Virus record (IMG/VR): IMGVR_UViG_3300025645_000104 | Span: 1 to 52,214 of that record | Strand: one strand, 5' to 3' | Length of the DNA stretch: 52,214 bases | DNA from: a virus | Shown here: positions 21,998-30,702 of the stretch, one piece after another | Layout of the letters: each line of letters starts with the position of its first letter | Position numbering within the stretch: position 1 is the stretch's first letter | Made by a program: the position numbers and the translations under genes | Notes under the pieces: model-generated | The model's input: only the letters and a program-made list of their open reading frames with translations | Databases searched by the model: none | Told to the model about the DNA's origin: nothing

Positions 21998-23683
21998 ATG
22001 AGGGCAGAGTTTGACGAAAAAGAATGGGAGTTGGTACACCAACCTTGTCCTTTGTGTGACAGCAGTGATGCTGTTGGTATCAATAAAGACAGATCAGCAA
22101 AATGTTTTAGCTGTGATGAGTTTATGCCTAACTATGATGATGCAAGCAAAGGAAAAGATATGGAAGTAAATAAAATTAAACCACTTGTTCAGCAACAACA
22201 ACAAGTAAATGATATAGCAGGTACTTATTCTGCGTTGACAGATAGAAAGATAAAGTTAGAGACTGCAAAAAAATATGGTGTGAAAGCACAACACGATTTA
22301 CAAGGCAGAGTAACTAAGCATTTCTATCCTTACTACAACGGACATGAGCTATCAGCAACCAAGTGTCGTAACGTAAATGATAAAGGTTTCTTTCTACAAG
22401 GAACGTATAGTGACACAGGTTTATTCGGACAGCAGTTATTTAAAAGCGGTAAGTATATAACGATTACCGAAGGCGAATGTGACGCAATGGCAGCTTACGA
22501 ATTACTAGGCAGTAAGTGGGCTGTAGTTTCTATTAAGCGCGGTGCGGCAGGTGCAGTACGAGATATAAAAGAAAGCCTTGAGTTCTTTGATGACTTTGAA
22601 AACATTATCATTGCATTTGATAATGACAAAGCAGGTAAAGAAGCAAGCACTAAAGTAGCTAGATTGTTTAAGCCTAGCAAGGCTCGTATTATGACGTTGC
22701 CTACAGGGTGTAAAGATCCTAACGATATGCTACGGCAGAACAAACACAAGCAGTTTACTGAAGCTTGGTGGTCTGCTAAAACGTACACTCCATCTGGAGT
22801 TATCAATGTCTCTGAACAACGTGAGAAGTTTCACAACAGAGAGAAGAAAGAGAGCGTACCTTACCCATACGAAGGTCTTAACAAGAAGCTGTATGGTATG
22901 AGACAAGGTGAGCTTGTTACTCTTACAGGTGGTACAGGTCTTGGTAAGTCTAGTGTTACGAGAGAGATAGAACATTGGCTAATTAACCAGACTAAAGATA
23001 ACGTAGGTGTCATTGCACTTGAAGAAGATTGGCGCAGAACTATTGATGGTATCTTATCTATCGAAGCTAACGCTAGGTTATATATAGATCAGGTACGAGA
23101 AAGATATTCTAAAGAAGAATTAGATAAGCTCTTTGATATTCTATATGATGGACAGAATAAGAATAGAGTATGGGTACATGCTCATTTTGGAGCTAACGAG
23201 CTAGACGAAATCTTTTCTAAGATAAGGTTTATGATCATAGGTTGTGGCTGTAAATGGGTAGTAGTAGATCACTTGCACATGCTTGTCAGCGCATCTACTG
23301 AAGGAGATGAAAGACGTACCATTGATTCTATTATGACTAAGCTTAGATCTATAGTAGAAGAAACAGGTGCAGGTCTTATTCTTGTATCACACTTGCGCAG
23401 AATTGATGGTAACAAAGGACATGAGAACGGTATCGAAGTAAACCTATCTCACCTTAGAGGTAGTCAAAGTATTGCACAGCTTAGTGATTGTGTATTGGCT
23501 CTTGAACGTAACCAACAGTCAGACGATCATCAAGAGTCACAGACAACTAAGGTTCGTGTATTAAAGTCTAGGTACACAGGTGATGTTGGTATGGCTTGTC
23601 ATTTATTATATGATAACGAAACAGGTAGACTTAAAGAAATATCTAACGAAGATTTAGAAGTAGAAAATAACGAAGGATTTTAA
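21998..23683 (+). CDS. Primase-helicase (T7 gp4-like)
   Basis: Domains in order: a zinc-binding primase site (C17-P-L-C20 with C36-F-S-C39); a TOPRIM region (ITEGECDAMAAYELLG, and IIAFDNDKAGKEAS ~70 residues later); then a RecA-type helicase with Walker A GGTGLGKS (residues 311-318), Walker B-like CKWVVVDHLHMLV and an ILVSHLRRIDG segment. It unwinds the fork and makes primers, so no separate primase is needed. Length (561 residues) matches T7 gp4. It lies between the SSB group and DNA polymerase, two bases before the latter. Confidence 0.95.
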   Translation: MRAEFDEKEWELVHQPCPLCDSSDAVGINKDRSAKCFSCDEFMPNYDDASKGKDMEVNKIKPLVQQQQQVNDIAGTYSALTDRKIKLETAKKYGVKAQHDLQGRVTKHFYPYYNGHELSATKCRNVNDKGFFLQGTYSDTGLFGQQLFKSGKYITITEGECDAMAAYELLGSKWAVVSIKRGAAGAVRDIKESLEFFDDFENIIIAFDNDKAGKEASTKVARLFKPSKARIMTLPTGCKDPNDMLRQNKHKQFTEAWWSAKTYTPSGVINVSEQREKFHNREKKESVPYPYEGLNKKLYGMRQGELVTLTGGTGLGKSSVTREIEHWLINQTKDNVGVIALEEDWRRTIDGILSIEANARLYIDQVRERYSKEELDKLFDILYDGQNKNRVWVHAHFGANELDEIFSKIRFMIIGCGCKWVVVDHLHMLVSASTEGDERRTIDSIMTKLRSIVEETGAGLILVSHLRRIDGNKGHENGIEVNLSHLRGSQSIAQLSDCVLALERNQQSDDHQESQTTKVRVLKSRYTGDVGMACHLLYDNETGRLKEISNEDLEVENNEGF

Positions 23684-23684
23684 T

Positions 23685-25415
23685 ATGGATTTAGTATTTG
23701 ATATAGAAACAGACGATCTTAAAGCAACAAAGATACATTGTATAGTGTGTCAAGATCCTAACTCAGGAGAGATCTTTAAGTTTAAACCTAATCAGATTGA
23801 TGAGGGTGTTAAATTTTTAAGTACCGCTGATAGATTAATAGGACACAATATTGTTGGCTTTGATATTCCTGTTGTTAAAAAACTAACAGGTACTGATCTG
23901 TCTCATATCGAAGCATTAGATACGTTAGTGTTGTCACGACTGCTTAATCCTATCCGAGCAGGTGGTCATAGTCTTGAAGCTTGGGGATACAAATTAGAAT
24001 ATCCTAAGATTTCTTTTGAAGAGTACAAAGATTATTCTGCAGAAATGTTGAAGTATTGTGTCAGAGATGTGCAGTTAAATACTTTAGTATTCAAGAGCTT
24101 ACGTTTAGAATCTAAACAGTTTTCTAAGGAAAGTGTATTGCTAGAACATGGTGTTGCAAAGATAATGAAGGAGCAAGAAGAGAATGGATTTAAGTTTGAT
24201 AGTTACTCTGCTGAGATATTGCTCGCTAATCTGAGAGAAAGAAAACAAAAGATAGAAGATGAAGTACACAATACATTTAAACCTAAATGGGTAGATGATA
24301 AAATAGTTACACCTTATATTAAGAAAGATGGTCAGTTATCCAAACGTGGATTGTCTGATGAAGAGTACGATAACTGTCTGTGGTTTGGTAACACAGATCC
24401 TTTCATGCGTAGAAAGTTAGTTGACTTTAATCTTGGCAGTCGTAAACAGATTGGAGAATACTTGATTGACTTTGGTTGGAAGCCAGAAAGATTTACACCT
24501 ACTGGTCAGCCTATTGTAGATGAAAAAACTTTATCAGAAGTTACACACATACACGAAGCTAGTCTCATTGCAGAGTTTCTTTTGTTACAGAAACGTATAG
24601 CACAGGTTGATTCGTGGGTTAAAGCAGTTGAAGAAGATGGTAGAATACATGGCTTTGTTATACCTAACGGTGCTATCACAGGTCGCATGACACATCGTAG
24701 TCCAAACACAGCGCAGATTCCTAGCTTACGTCAGCCTTATGGCAAGGAGTGTCGTGCATGTTGGACAGTAGACGAAGGTAATGTCTTACTAGGTATTGAT
24801 GCGTCAGGTTTAGAACTAAGAATGTTATCTCACTATATGAAAGACGAGGAGTTTACAAATGAAATACTTAACGGAGACATACATACCGCTAATCAAAAGC
24901 TTGCAGGACTTAAATCAAGAGATCAGGCAAAGACATTCATCTATGCGCTTATGTACGGAGCAGGAGATGAGAAGCTTGGAAGCGTGGTTGGTGGAAATAA
25001 ATCAACTGGTAGAAAGTCTAGACAACTGTTCTTTGATAATAAACCATCATTTAAAACTCTTAGAGATAGAGTTACGAGAGCAGCAGCAAGAGGCTTCGTC
25101 AAAGGATTAGATGGTAGAAAATTATTTATACGCAACGCACACTCAGCTTTAAATACTTTATTACAAGGAGCAGGTGCGATAGTTATGAAGCAAGCACTTG
25201 TTATATTTGACAAGCATTTACGTGAAGCAAACCTAAAGTATAAGTTTGTTGCTAACATCCATGATGAGTGGCAAATGGAAGTACCTAAACAAACAGCAGA
25301 ACTAATAGGTGCAATGGGTGTTCGATCTATTATAGAAGCAGGACAAGTTTTTAATATGAACTGTCCTTTAGATGGTGAATATCAATATGGAGGGAACTGG
25401 AGTGAAACACACTGA
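23685..25415 (+). CDS. Family A DNA polymerase with 3'-5' exonuclease
   Basis: The exonuclease has DIETD (residues 6-10), a GHNIVGFDIP second motif and YCVRDVQLN third motif. The polymerase has motif A DASGLELRML (catalytic Asp 372), motif B RDQAKTFIYALMYG and motif C HDEW (Asp 527). Length is 576 residues, a little short of T7 gp5 (704). No thioredoxin-binding insertion is obvious, and no DnaJ-like insertion as in the HMO-2011 polymerase. It ends SETH just like the next gene, through a shared 13-base repeat. Confidence 0.95.
   Translation: MDLVFDIETDDLKATKIHCIVCQDPNSGEIFKFKPNQIDEGVKFLSTADRLIGHNIVGFDIPVVKKLTGTDLSHIEALDTLVLSRLLNPIRAGGHSLEAWGYKLEYPKISFEEYKDYSAEMLKYCVRDVQLNTLVFKSLRLESKQFSKESVLLEHGVAKIMKEQEENGFKFDSYSAEILLANLRERKQKIEDEVHNTFKPKWVDDKIVTPYIKKDGQLSKRGLSDEEYDNCLWFGNTDPFMRRKLVDFNLGSRKQIGEYLIDFGWKPERFTPTGQPIVDEKTLSEVTHIHEASLIAEFLLLQKRIAQVDSWVKAVEEDGRIHGFVIPNGAITGRMTHRSPNTAQIPSLRQPYGKECRACWTVDEGNVLLGIDASGLELRMLSHYMKDEEFTNEILNGDIHTANQKLAGLKSRDQAKTFIYALMYGAGDEKLGSVVGGNKSTGRKSRQLFFDNKPSFKTLRDRVTRAAARGFVKGLDGRKLFIRNAHSALNTLLQGAGAIVMKQALVIFDKHLREANLKYKFVANIHDEWQMEVPKQTAELIGAMGVRSIIEAGQVFNMNCPLDGEYQYGGNWSETH
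25401..25413 (+). repeat. 13-bp direct repeat, left copy
   Basis: AGTGAAACACACT spans the end of the polymerase gene and the GTG start of the next gene. An identical copy is at 25882-25894. Each copy carries the last codons and stop of one gene and the GTG start of the next. Confidence 0.9.
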
Positions 25416-25896
25416 TATAACTAAACATGATATACAACAGGCAGAGATACTTGCTAAAGAAATGGGAGAATTAAAAAATTCTATAACAAAAGGACAGGGA
25501 AATATACATGGATTTTTAGGAGAAATAATTGTAGCTAAATTTTTAGATATAAAAATATCTAACACTTATGATTACGATATGATATTTAAGGATATAAAAA
25601 TAGATGTTAAAACTAAACGAGTAACTACTCCTCCTAGAGATTATTATGAGTGTTCAGTTGCTGCTCTTAATACTAAGCAACGCTGTAATATATATGTATT
25701 TACACGCATTTTAAAAGACAGGACTCAGGGATGGATATTAGGATATATAAATAAAGAAGACTATTTTAAAAAAGCTACCTTCCTTAAAAAAGGAGAAGTA
25801 GATCCTTCTAATAATTGGAAAGTTTCAACAGACTGTTATAACCTTCCAATAAAAGAATTAAATAACATAGAGGAGCTGTTAAGTGAAACACACTAA
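25402..25896 (+). CDS. Putative PD-(D/E)xK-type nuclease (164 aa)
   Basis: The start is GTG 25402, with GGAGGG six bases upstream, overlapping the polymerase stop; the longer frame from ATG 25372 is less likely. Residues NIHGFLGEIIVAKF supply a Glu helix, and YDYDMIFKDIKIDVKTKR matches the Asp...D-V-K-T-K core of this nuclease fold. The following strands (WILGYINKEDYF) fit too. It could be an endonuclease, perhaps a mobile one. Codon use looks richer in A (AAA, ATA) than in the polymerase. Confidence 0.7.
   Translation: MKHTDITKHDIQQAEILAKEMGELKNSITKGQGNIHGFLGEIIVAKFLDIKISNTYDYDMIFKDIKIDVKTKRVTTPPRDYYECSVAALNTKQRCNIYVFTRILKDRTQGWILGYINKEDYFKKATFLKKGEVDPSNNWKVSTDCYNLPIKELNNIEELLSETH
25882..25894 (+). 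repeat. 13-bp direct repeat, right copy
   Basis: AGTGAAACACACT, identical to 25401-25413. It makes this gene also end in Ser-Glu-Thr-His and the next begin with GTG AAA CAC ACT. The span between the copies is one gene. Confidence 0.9.
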
Positions 25897-26416
25897 TAAA
25901 GATTGTATTAAATGCGGAGTAAAATTAACAGACGATAATTGGTATATCGCTGCAAAAAAAATAAAAATGTATCAATGTTCTTCGTGTTATCAAAAAATCG
26001 CACTTAAGTTTTCAAAAAAAACAAATCCAGAAAGAATGTATGTTAACGGTAAGTATGTACCAAAAGACCATCCTTTATATAAAGCAGGCAGATATAAAAC
26101 TTTTGAAGGTGCAGCCTTCTCATCTTTATCTGGCTATGAAAAATCTAACGAAGGTTATGTATATGTTATAACTAATCCTTGTTGGAAAGGTTGGGTTAAA
26201 GTTGGTATGGCTATTGATGCAGAGGACAGATGTAAACAGTATCAAACCTCTAGTCCTTTTAGAGACTACGCATTAAGGTTTAAGAAATACTTTGACGATA
26301 GACGAAGTGCTGAACAACAAGCACATAAGAAAATAAAAAATATTTGTAAAGATAACAATGGAGAATGGTTTAAAGTTTCTATATCAGAAGCTAAAGAAAT
26401 CATACAGTCAATATGA
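25883..26416 (+). CDS. T5orf172/GIY-YIG-like endonuclease with zinc ribbon (177 aa)
   Basis: It starts at GTG 25883. An N-terminal zinc-ribbon-like part has C-IKC and CSSC cysteine pairs (CIKCGVKLTDDNWYI, YQCSSCYQK). The C-terminal half has GYVYVITNPCWKGWVKVGMA, DRCKQYQTSSPFRDYALRF and HKKIKNICKDNNGEWFKVS, which match the T5orf172/GIY-YIG family. Such proteins are often homing endonucleases or DNA modification-associated nucleases. It overlaps the exonuclease gene by four bases. Confidence 0.8.
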   Translation: MKHTNKDCIKCGVKLTDDNWYIAAKKIKMYQCSSCYQKIALKFSKKTNPERMYVNGKYVPKDHPLYKAGRYKTFEGAAFSSLSGYEKSNEGYVYVITNPCWKGWVKVGMAIDAEDRCKQYQTSSPFRDYALRFKKYFDDRRSAEQQAHKKIKNICKDNNGEWFKVSISEAKEIIQSI

Positions 26417-27273
26417 AAAAACTAGATACGTTAGTAGAAGATATATACGACAAGCTATCTGTACTATCAGATGGTGAGTCACTAAACATAGACGATAAAA
26501 CTATTGATGCTTTTGGTGAGTCAATGAAAGAAGTTCTTTCTCATTGGGCTAACCCTAGACCAAGAGATAGTGGTACGTTACGCATGTCTAACATTGGTAA
26601 ACCTATGCGTCAGCTATGGTATGATATGCGTTCAGAAAGTAAGACAACTGAAAGAATTAAACCCTCTGTCTTTATTAAATTTCTATACGGACATCTACTT
26701 GAAGAGGTACTTCTGTTGTTAGTTAAGATAGCAGGACACAAAGTTACCGATGAACAAAAAGAAGTTTCTGTATCTGGTATTAAAGGACACATGGACTGCG
26801 TTATTGATGGTGAAGTAGTGGATATTAAGACAGCCTCTAGTTTCGCGTTTAAGAAGTTTTATAATAAAACCCTAGCCGAAGATGATATATTCGGTTATCT
26901 CCCTCAGTTGGCAGGCTACGAGGCTGCTATGGGTACAAACAAGGGTGGTTTCTTAGCCATGAACAAAGAGTCAGGTGAAATAGCATTATATAGACCTGAT
27001 TCTTTCGATAAACCTGACATAAAAAACAAAATAAAAACAGTTAAAAAACTTATAAAGGTAGACACACCACCTGATTTATGTTATAATCCTGTACCAGATG
27101 GAGCAGCAGGTAACATGAAGATAGGTAAAGGATGTACTTGGTGTAGACATAAGTTTGAATGTCATGCAGATGCTAACGAAGGCAAAGGATTACGAGTGTT
27201 CAAATATGCAGATAGATATTCTTATTTAACTAGAGTAGTAAAAGAACCTAGAGTATTGGAAGTTACTAAATGA
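26413..27273 (+). CDS. RecB/Cas4-like exonuclease (PD-(D/E)xK)
   Basis: The core is GHMDCVIDGEVVDIKTASSF with the catalytic Asp, D-I-K motif and following helix FGYLPQLAGYEAAM, as in Cas4/RecB exonucleases of phages. A C-terminal cluster CTWCRHKFECHADAN (Cys-x2-Cys, x5, Cys-x-His) could hold a metal or iron-sulfur cluster; an early Cys partner is not obvious. It likely replaces the T7 gp6 exonuclease for end resection or removal of host DNA. It overlaps its neighbours by four bases on each side. Confidence 0.85.
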   Translation: MKKLDTLVEDIYDKLSVLSDGESLNIDDKTIDAFGESMKEVLSHWANPRPRDSGTLRMSNIGKPMRQLWYDMRSESKTTERIKPSVFIKFLYGHLLEEVLLLLVKIAGHKVTDEQKEVSVSGIKGHMDCVIDGEVVDIKTASSFAFKKFYNKTLAEDDIFGYLPQLAGYEAAMGTNKGGFLAMNKESGEIALYRPDSFDKPDIKNKIKTVKKLIKVDTPPDLCYNPVPDGAAGNMKIGKGCTWCRHKFECHADANEGKGLRVFKYADRYSYLTRVVKEPRVLEVTK

Positions 27274-27557
27274 ACGGAAGAAAAGCAAAAGCACTAAGAA
27301 AACGTAGTAAAGAACTATTAGTAGAATGGTTACGTTCTGTTGTTCCTGAAGGAGAAGATCTTACTAAGATACATACAGGAAACATACACGAGTTTATGCC
27401 TGCTGAAACACACATCTATGCTAATCGTAAGTTTTTATTAAGTGCTTATTCTTTACGTTGGTTTTATAAAAAATTAAAACGTAACCCTGATGCAACTTTA
27501 TACGAGTTACTAAACGAACAGAATGTAAAATCTAGTACTGGTCATTGGGTTATCTAA
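27270..27557 (+). CDS. Small basic protein by endonuclease I (95 aa)
   Basis: A basic N-terminus (MNGRKAKALRKRSKELLVEW) and a C-terminal SLRWFYKKLKRNPDATLYEL. A small protein in this position is common in marine podoviruses, but its function is unknown. The ATG overlaps the exonuclease stop (ATGA) and its stop shares a base with the next ATG (TAATG). Confidence 0.7.
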   Translation: MNGRKAKALRKRSKELLVEWLRSVVPEGEDLTKIHTGNIHEFMPAETHIYANRKFLLSAYSLRWFYKKLKRNPDATLYELLNEQNVKSSTGHWVI

Positions 27558-27970
27558 TGGCTAAAAGAAAACCTAGAAAAGTTAGACCAAGAGAAAAGAA
27601 CGTACCAAAAGGATACGATAGTAAGTGGGAGTACGAGTTGCATAAAGGTATATTAAATAACTGGAGTCATCACACTAACAAAGTACCTTATGTAGTAGAG
27701 CATACTTACGAACCTGACTTTGAAAAAGATAAAATTATTATAGAAGCAAAGGGTAGGTTCTGGGATCACGCTGAGTACAGTAAGTATTTGTGGATTAGAA
27801 AGTCATTACCACATACAATGGAACTTGTGTTTATATTTCAAAAGCCATACGCTCCAATGCCTGCTGCTAAGAAAAGAAAAGACGGAACAAAACGAACACA
27901 TGCTGAATGGGCTGAAGCAAATAATTTTAAATGGTATACTGAAGATACCTTACCGAAGGAGTGGAAGTAA
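27557..27970 (+). CDS. Holliday-junction endonuclease I (T7 gp3-like)
   Basis: Start ATG 27557, overlapping the preceding stop (TAATG). Residues KGYDSKWEYELHKGILNNW, then YVVEHTYEPDFEKDKIIIEA and KGRFWDHAEYSKYLWIR match T7 endonuclease I: Glu in the first helix, Asp in EPDF, and E-x-K (IEAKG). It resolves branched DNA during replication, recombination and packaging. Length 137 residues, close to T7 gp3 (149). Confidence 0.88.
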   Translation: MAKRKPRKVRPREKNVPKGYDSKWEYELHKGILNNWSHHTNKVPYVVEHTYEPDFEKDKIIIEAKGRFWDHAEYSKYLWIRKSLPHTMELVFIFQKPYAPMPAAKKRKDGTKRTHAEWAEANNFKWYTEDTLPKEWK

Positions 27971-28263
27971 TGATTGATTATAAATTCAACGAACACAATA
28001 CAATAGAACAAATAAAAAGATACATAGATAAAACATACGAACAACACTATGCTTCTGGCAAACAGCAAGCAACAGAGATGGTTATAGATGCAGGACACGG
28101 AGATGGTTTCTGCATGGGTAACATTATAAAATATGCTATAAGGTATGGTAAGAAACCTGACTCTGTTACTGGAGAATATAAAAATCAAGGTGACTTGTTA
28201 AAGATTATACACTACGCTATTATAGCTCTACATTTATGGGTAGAGGATAAAACACATGATTAG
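27970..28263 (+). CDS. DUF3310-type protein (97 aa)
   Basis: Start ATG 27970, overlapping the previous stop (TAATG). It has IDAGHGDGFCMGNIIKYAIR, then YGKKPDSVTGEYKNQGDLLK and IHYAIIALHLWVEDK, the pattern G-FC-GN-IKYA-R...DL-K...HY of this small phage family, sometimes called nucleotide kinase-like. Its function is unproven. It lies with nuclease and ribonucleotide reductase genes, which suits a role in nucleotide metabolism. Confidence 0.85.
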   Translation: MIDYKFNEHNTIEQIKRYIDKTYEQHYASGKQQATEMVIDAGHGDGFCMGNIIKYAIRYGKKPDSVTGEYKNQGDLLKIIHYAIIALHLWVEDKTHD

Positions 28264-28540
28264 CAGATTACTTTACATGATACCTTTTATAGGTATGTCT
28301 GTTGGCTGTTATTTTTTATTTAGTAATGACATCGCAGTAGCAAGTGTGTTAGCTTTGTTAGGAATATTACAAGCTAGTATTTGTTTAGGTTTTTTATTTT
28401 TACAAATGCTATTAGCAGGAATTGATGGAACACTAGAAGTAGAGGTACAACTATGGGATGCACTTATGCCTGTTGTTTTTCTTATGATAAGCTTTACTTC
28501 TTTTTTATATTTAACACTAAACATTTTACAAGAGACATAA
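28256..28540 (+). CDS. Small membrane protein (94 aa)
   Basis: It has three likely membrane segments: MISRLLYMIPFIGMSVGCYF, IAVASVLALLGILQASICLG (continuing into FLFLQML), and ALMPVVFLMISFTSFLYLTL. A short acidic stretch (GTLEVEVQLWD) lies between. It overlaps the previous gene by eight bases and precedes the reductase by one. Function unknown. Confidence 0.75.
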   Translation: MISRLLYMIPFIGMSVGCYFLFSNDIAVASVLALLGILQASICLGFLFLQMLLAGIDGTLEVEVQLWDALMPVVFLMISFTSFLYLTLNILQET

Positions 28541-28541
28541 C

Positions 28542-30473
28542 ATGACACAAACAAACAACGCAGAGTTACCCACAAACTATCAACAATTTATACACCTTAG
28601 TAGATATGCAAGGTGGAACGAAGAACATCAACGTAGAGAAACATGGAGCGAAACTGTTTCTAGATATTTTGATTTCTTTGAAAATCATTTAATGAAGAAG
28701 CATAACTTAGACATCATTACATGGAACGGAACTAGAAAATATTTAGAAGAAGCTGTACTTAACTTAGATGTTATGCCAAGTATGCGAGCATTGATGTCAG
28801 CAGGTAAAGCATTAGAGCAAGATAACGTTGCAGGTTTTAACTGTAGCTATGTAGCTGTCGATAACGTCAGAGCCTTTGATGAAACGCTATACATACTTAT
28901 GTGTGGCACAGGTGTTGGCTTTAGTGTAGAGCGTCAGTATGTTAATCAACTTCCTGATCTACCTGAAGAACTATTCAATACAGATACAGTTATTAAGGTA
29001 GCTGATTCTAAGATTGGGTGGGCAAAATCCTACAAAGAACTACTCTCGTTACTATACGCAGGGCAGATTCCCACATGGGATGTGTCTAACATCAGACCTT
29101 ATGGTGCTAGACTTAAAACATTTGGTGGTCGTGCTAGTGGTCCTGCTCCACTTGAAGAGTTATTTAATTTTACTATCAACATATTCCGTGATGCTATTGC
29201 AAAAGGACAGCGTAAGCTTGTGTCCATAGACTGCCATGATTTGATGTGTAAGGTCGCAGAAGTCGTAGTCGTAGGGGGAGTAAGGCGAAGTGCTTTAATC
29301 TCTCTCAGCAACCTCTCAGACAATCGTATGCGCAATGCCAAGTCAGGTGCTTGGTGGGAAGACAATCAGCAGAGAGCGTTATCTAATAACTCAGTAGCAT
29401 ACACAGATGCTGCAGAAACTGGTGCGTTTATGCGTGAGTGGTTGTCTTTGTATGAGTCTAAAAGTGGTGAACGTGGTATGTTTAATCGTCAAGCTGCAGA
29501 AAAACAGGCAGCTAAGAACGGTAGACGAGAAGATTATGAACACTTTGGTTGTAATCCTTGTAGTGAGATTATTCTACGTAACAAACAGTTCTGTAATCTT
29601 ACTGAGGTTGTGGTTAGACCTGAAGATACAACAGCTACTCTTAAAGATAAAGTAGAACTTGCTACCATACTTGGTACGTTTCAAGCTACCTTAACAAACT
29701 TTAGATACTTGACAAGTAAATGGAAACAAAACACAGAAGAAGAATCGTTACTTGGAGTATCACTTACAGGTATCATGGACAATAACGATATGGTAACTGG
29801 AAATAATATAGATTTAGAATATCTTAAAAACTATTCAGTATCTGTTAATAAGTTATGGGCTAAGAAGCTAGGTATTCCCCACTCCGCAGCAATAACCTGT
29901 GTGAAACCTAGTGGAACAGTTAGTCAACTGGTCGATAGTGCTTCAGGTATTCACACTAGACATAGCCCATACTACCTACGTACTGTCAGAGCAGATAAGA
30001 AAGATCCGTTAGCTAAACTAATGGTAGACGCAGGTGTATATCACGAAGATGATCTTACTAAGCCAGAGCATACCTATGTGTTTTACTTCCCCATGAAGAG
30101 TCCTAAAGGCTCTCTCACAAGGAAGGACTTCACAGCTATACAACACTTAGACCTTTGGAAAGAGTATCAGGATAACTGGTGTGAGCATAAACCATCTGTT
30201 ACTATCTCAGTTAAAGAGAACGAGTGGTTAGACGTAGGTGCTTGGGTATATAAAAACTTTGATGATGTATCAGGTATCTCGTTCTTACCATACTCAGATC
30301 ACTCATACAAGCAAGCTCCTTATCAAGAGATTACTTATAACGAGTATCGTAAGTGGTTAAAGAAAACTACAGACGTAGTAGATTGGTCTAAGATAACAGA
30401 GTACGAAACAGAAGATAACACTGAGAACACTAAAGAGCTTGCGTGTAGCGCAGGTACTTGTGAGATTATTTAA
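28542..30473 (+). CDS. nrdJ: Class II (B12-dependent) ribonucleotide reductase
   Basis: Matches monomeric adenosylcobalamin-dependent reductases. It has the first redox Cys in GFNCSYVAV (C101), the radical Cys in NPCSEI (C340) with its partner 11 residues on (QFCNLTE, C351), and the C-terminal pair CSAGTC (C635, C640) that re-reduces the active site. Other landmarks are GTGVGFSVE and KPSGTVSQLVD. At 643 residues it is about 100 shorter than the Lactobacillus enzyme (739). It makes deoxynucleotides without oxygen or a small subunit, so the host must supply B12 and thioredoxin. It is near the end of the early block. Confidence 0.95.
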   Translation: MTQTNNAELPTNYQQFIHLSRYARWNEEHQRRETWSETVSRYFDFFENHLMKKHNLDIITWNGTRKYLEEAVLNLDVMPSMRALMSAGKALEQDNVAGFNCSYVAVDNVRAFDETLYILMCGTGVGFSVERQYVNQLPDLPEELFNTDTVIKVADSKIGWAKSYKELLSLLYAGQIPTWDVSNIRPYGARLKTFGGRASGPAPLEELFNFTINIFRDAIAKGQRKLVSIDCHDLMCKVAEVVVVGGVRRSALISLSNLSDNRMRNAKSGAWWEDNQQRALSNNSVAYTDAAETGAFMREWLSLYESKSGERGMFNRQAAEKQAAKNGRREDYEHFGCNPCSEIILRNKQFCNLTEVVVRPEDTTATLKDKVELATILGTFQATLTNFRYLTSKWKQNTEEESLLGVSLTGIMDNNDMVTGNNIDLEYLKNYSVSVNKLWAKKLGIPHSAAITCVKPSGTVSQLVDSASGIHTRHSPYYLRTVRADKKDPLAKLMVDAGVYHEDDLTKPEHTYVFYFPMKSPKGSLTRKDFTAIQHLDLWKEYQDNWCEHKPSVTISVKENEWLDVGAWVYKNFDDVSGISFLPYSDHSYKQAPYQEITYNEYRKWLKKTTDVVDWSKITEYETEDNTENTKELACSAGTCEII

Positions 30474-30474
30474 T

Positions 30475-30699
30475 ATGGAAAAGAAAACAGAAGCAAACTT
30501 AATAAGTTTTAAAGTACTTCTTAATCGTGACAATCAGCTAATAACAGAGATGTCTGTATTACCTGAAAAACATATTGATAAGTTATTTCATGTTGACGAA
30601 GCTTGGATCGTGCGTAATGTTATAAACAAAAGTAAAGACAAACTACATAACATGCACGATTATCTTCAATCAGAATTACAAGCTTTGCAAGAAATGTAA
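30475..30699 (+). CDS. Small early protein at the block end (74 aa)
   Basis: Start ATG 30475, one base after the reductase stop (MEKKTEANLISFKVLLNRDN). It is mostly helical (HIDKLFHVDEAWIVRNVINK) and ends three bases before the stop of the convergent FecR gene. The frame is open further upstream but overlaps the reductase. No function known. Confidence 0.66.
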   Translation: MEKKTEANLISFKVLLNRDNQLITEMSVLPEKHIDKLFHVDEAWIVRNVINKSKDKLHNMHDYLQSELQALQEM

Positions 30700-30702
30700 A
30701 GG

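Noticed and set aside
24859-25110. An 83-codon frame inside DNA polymerase
   Set aside because: No ribosome site or partner context; the polymerase frame is clearly real there.
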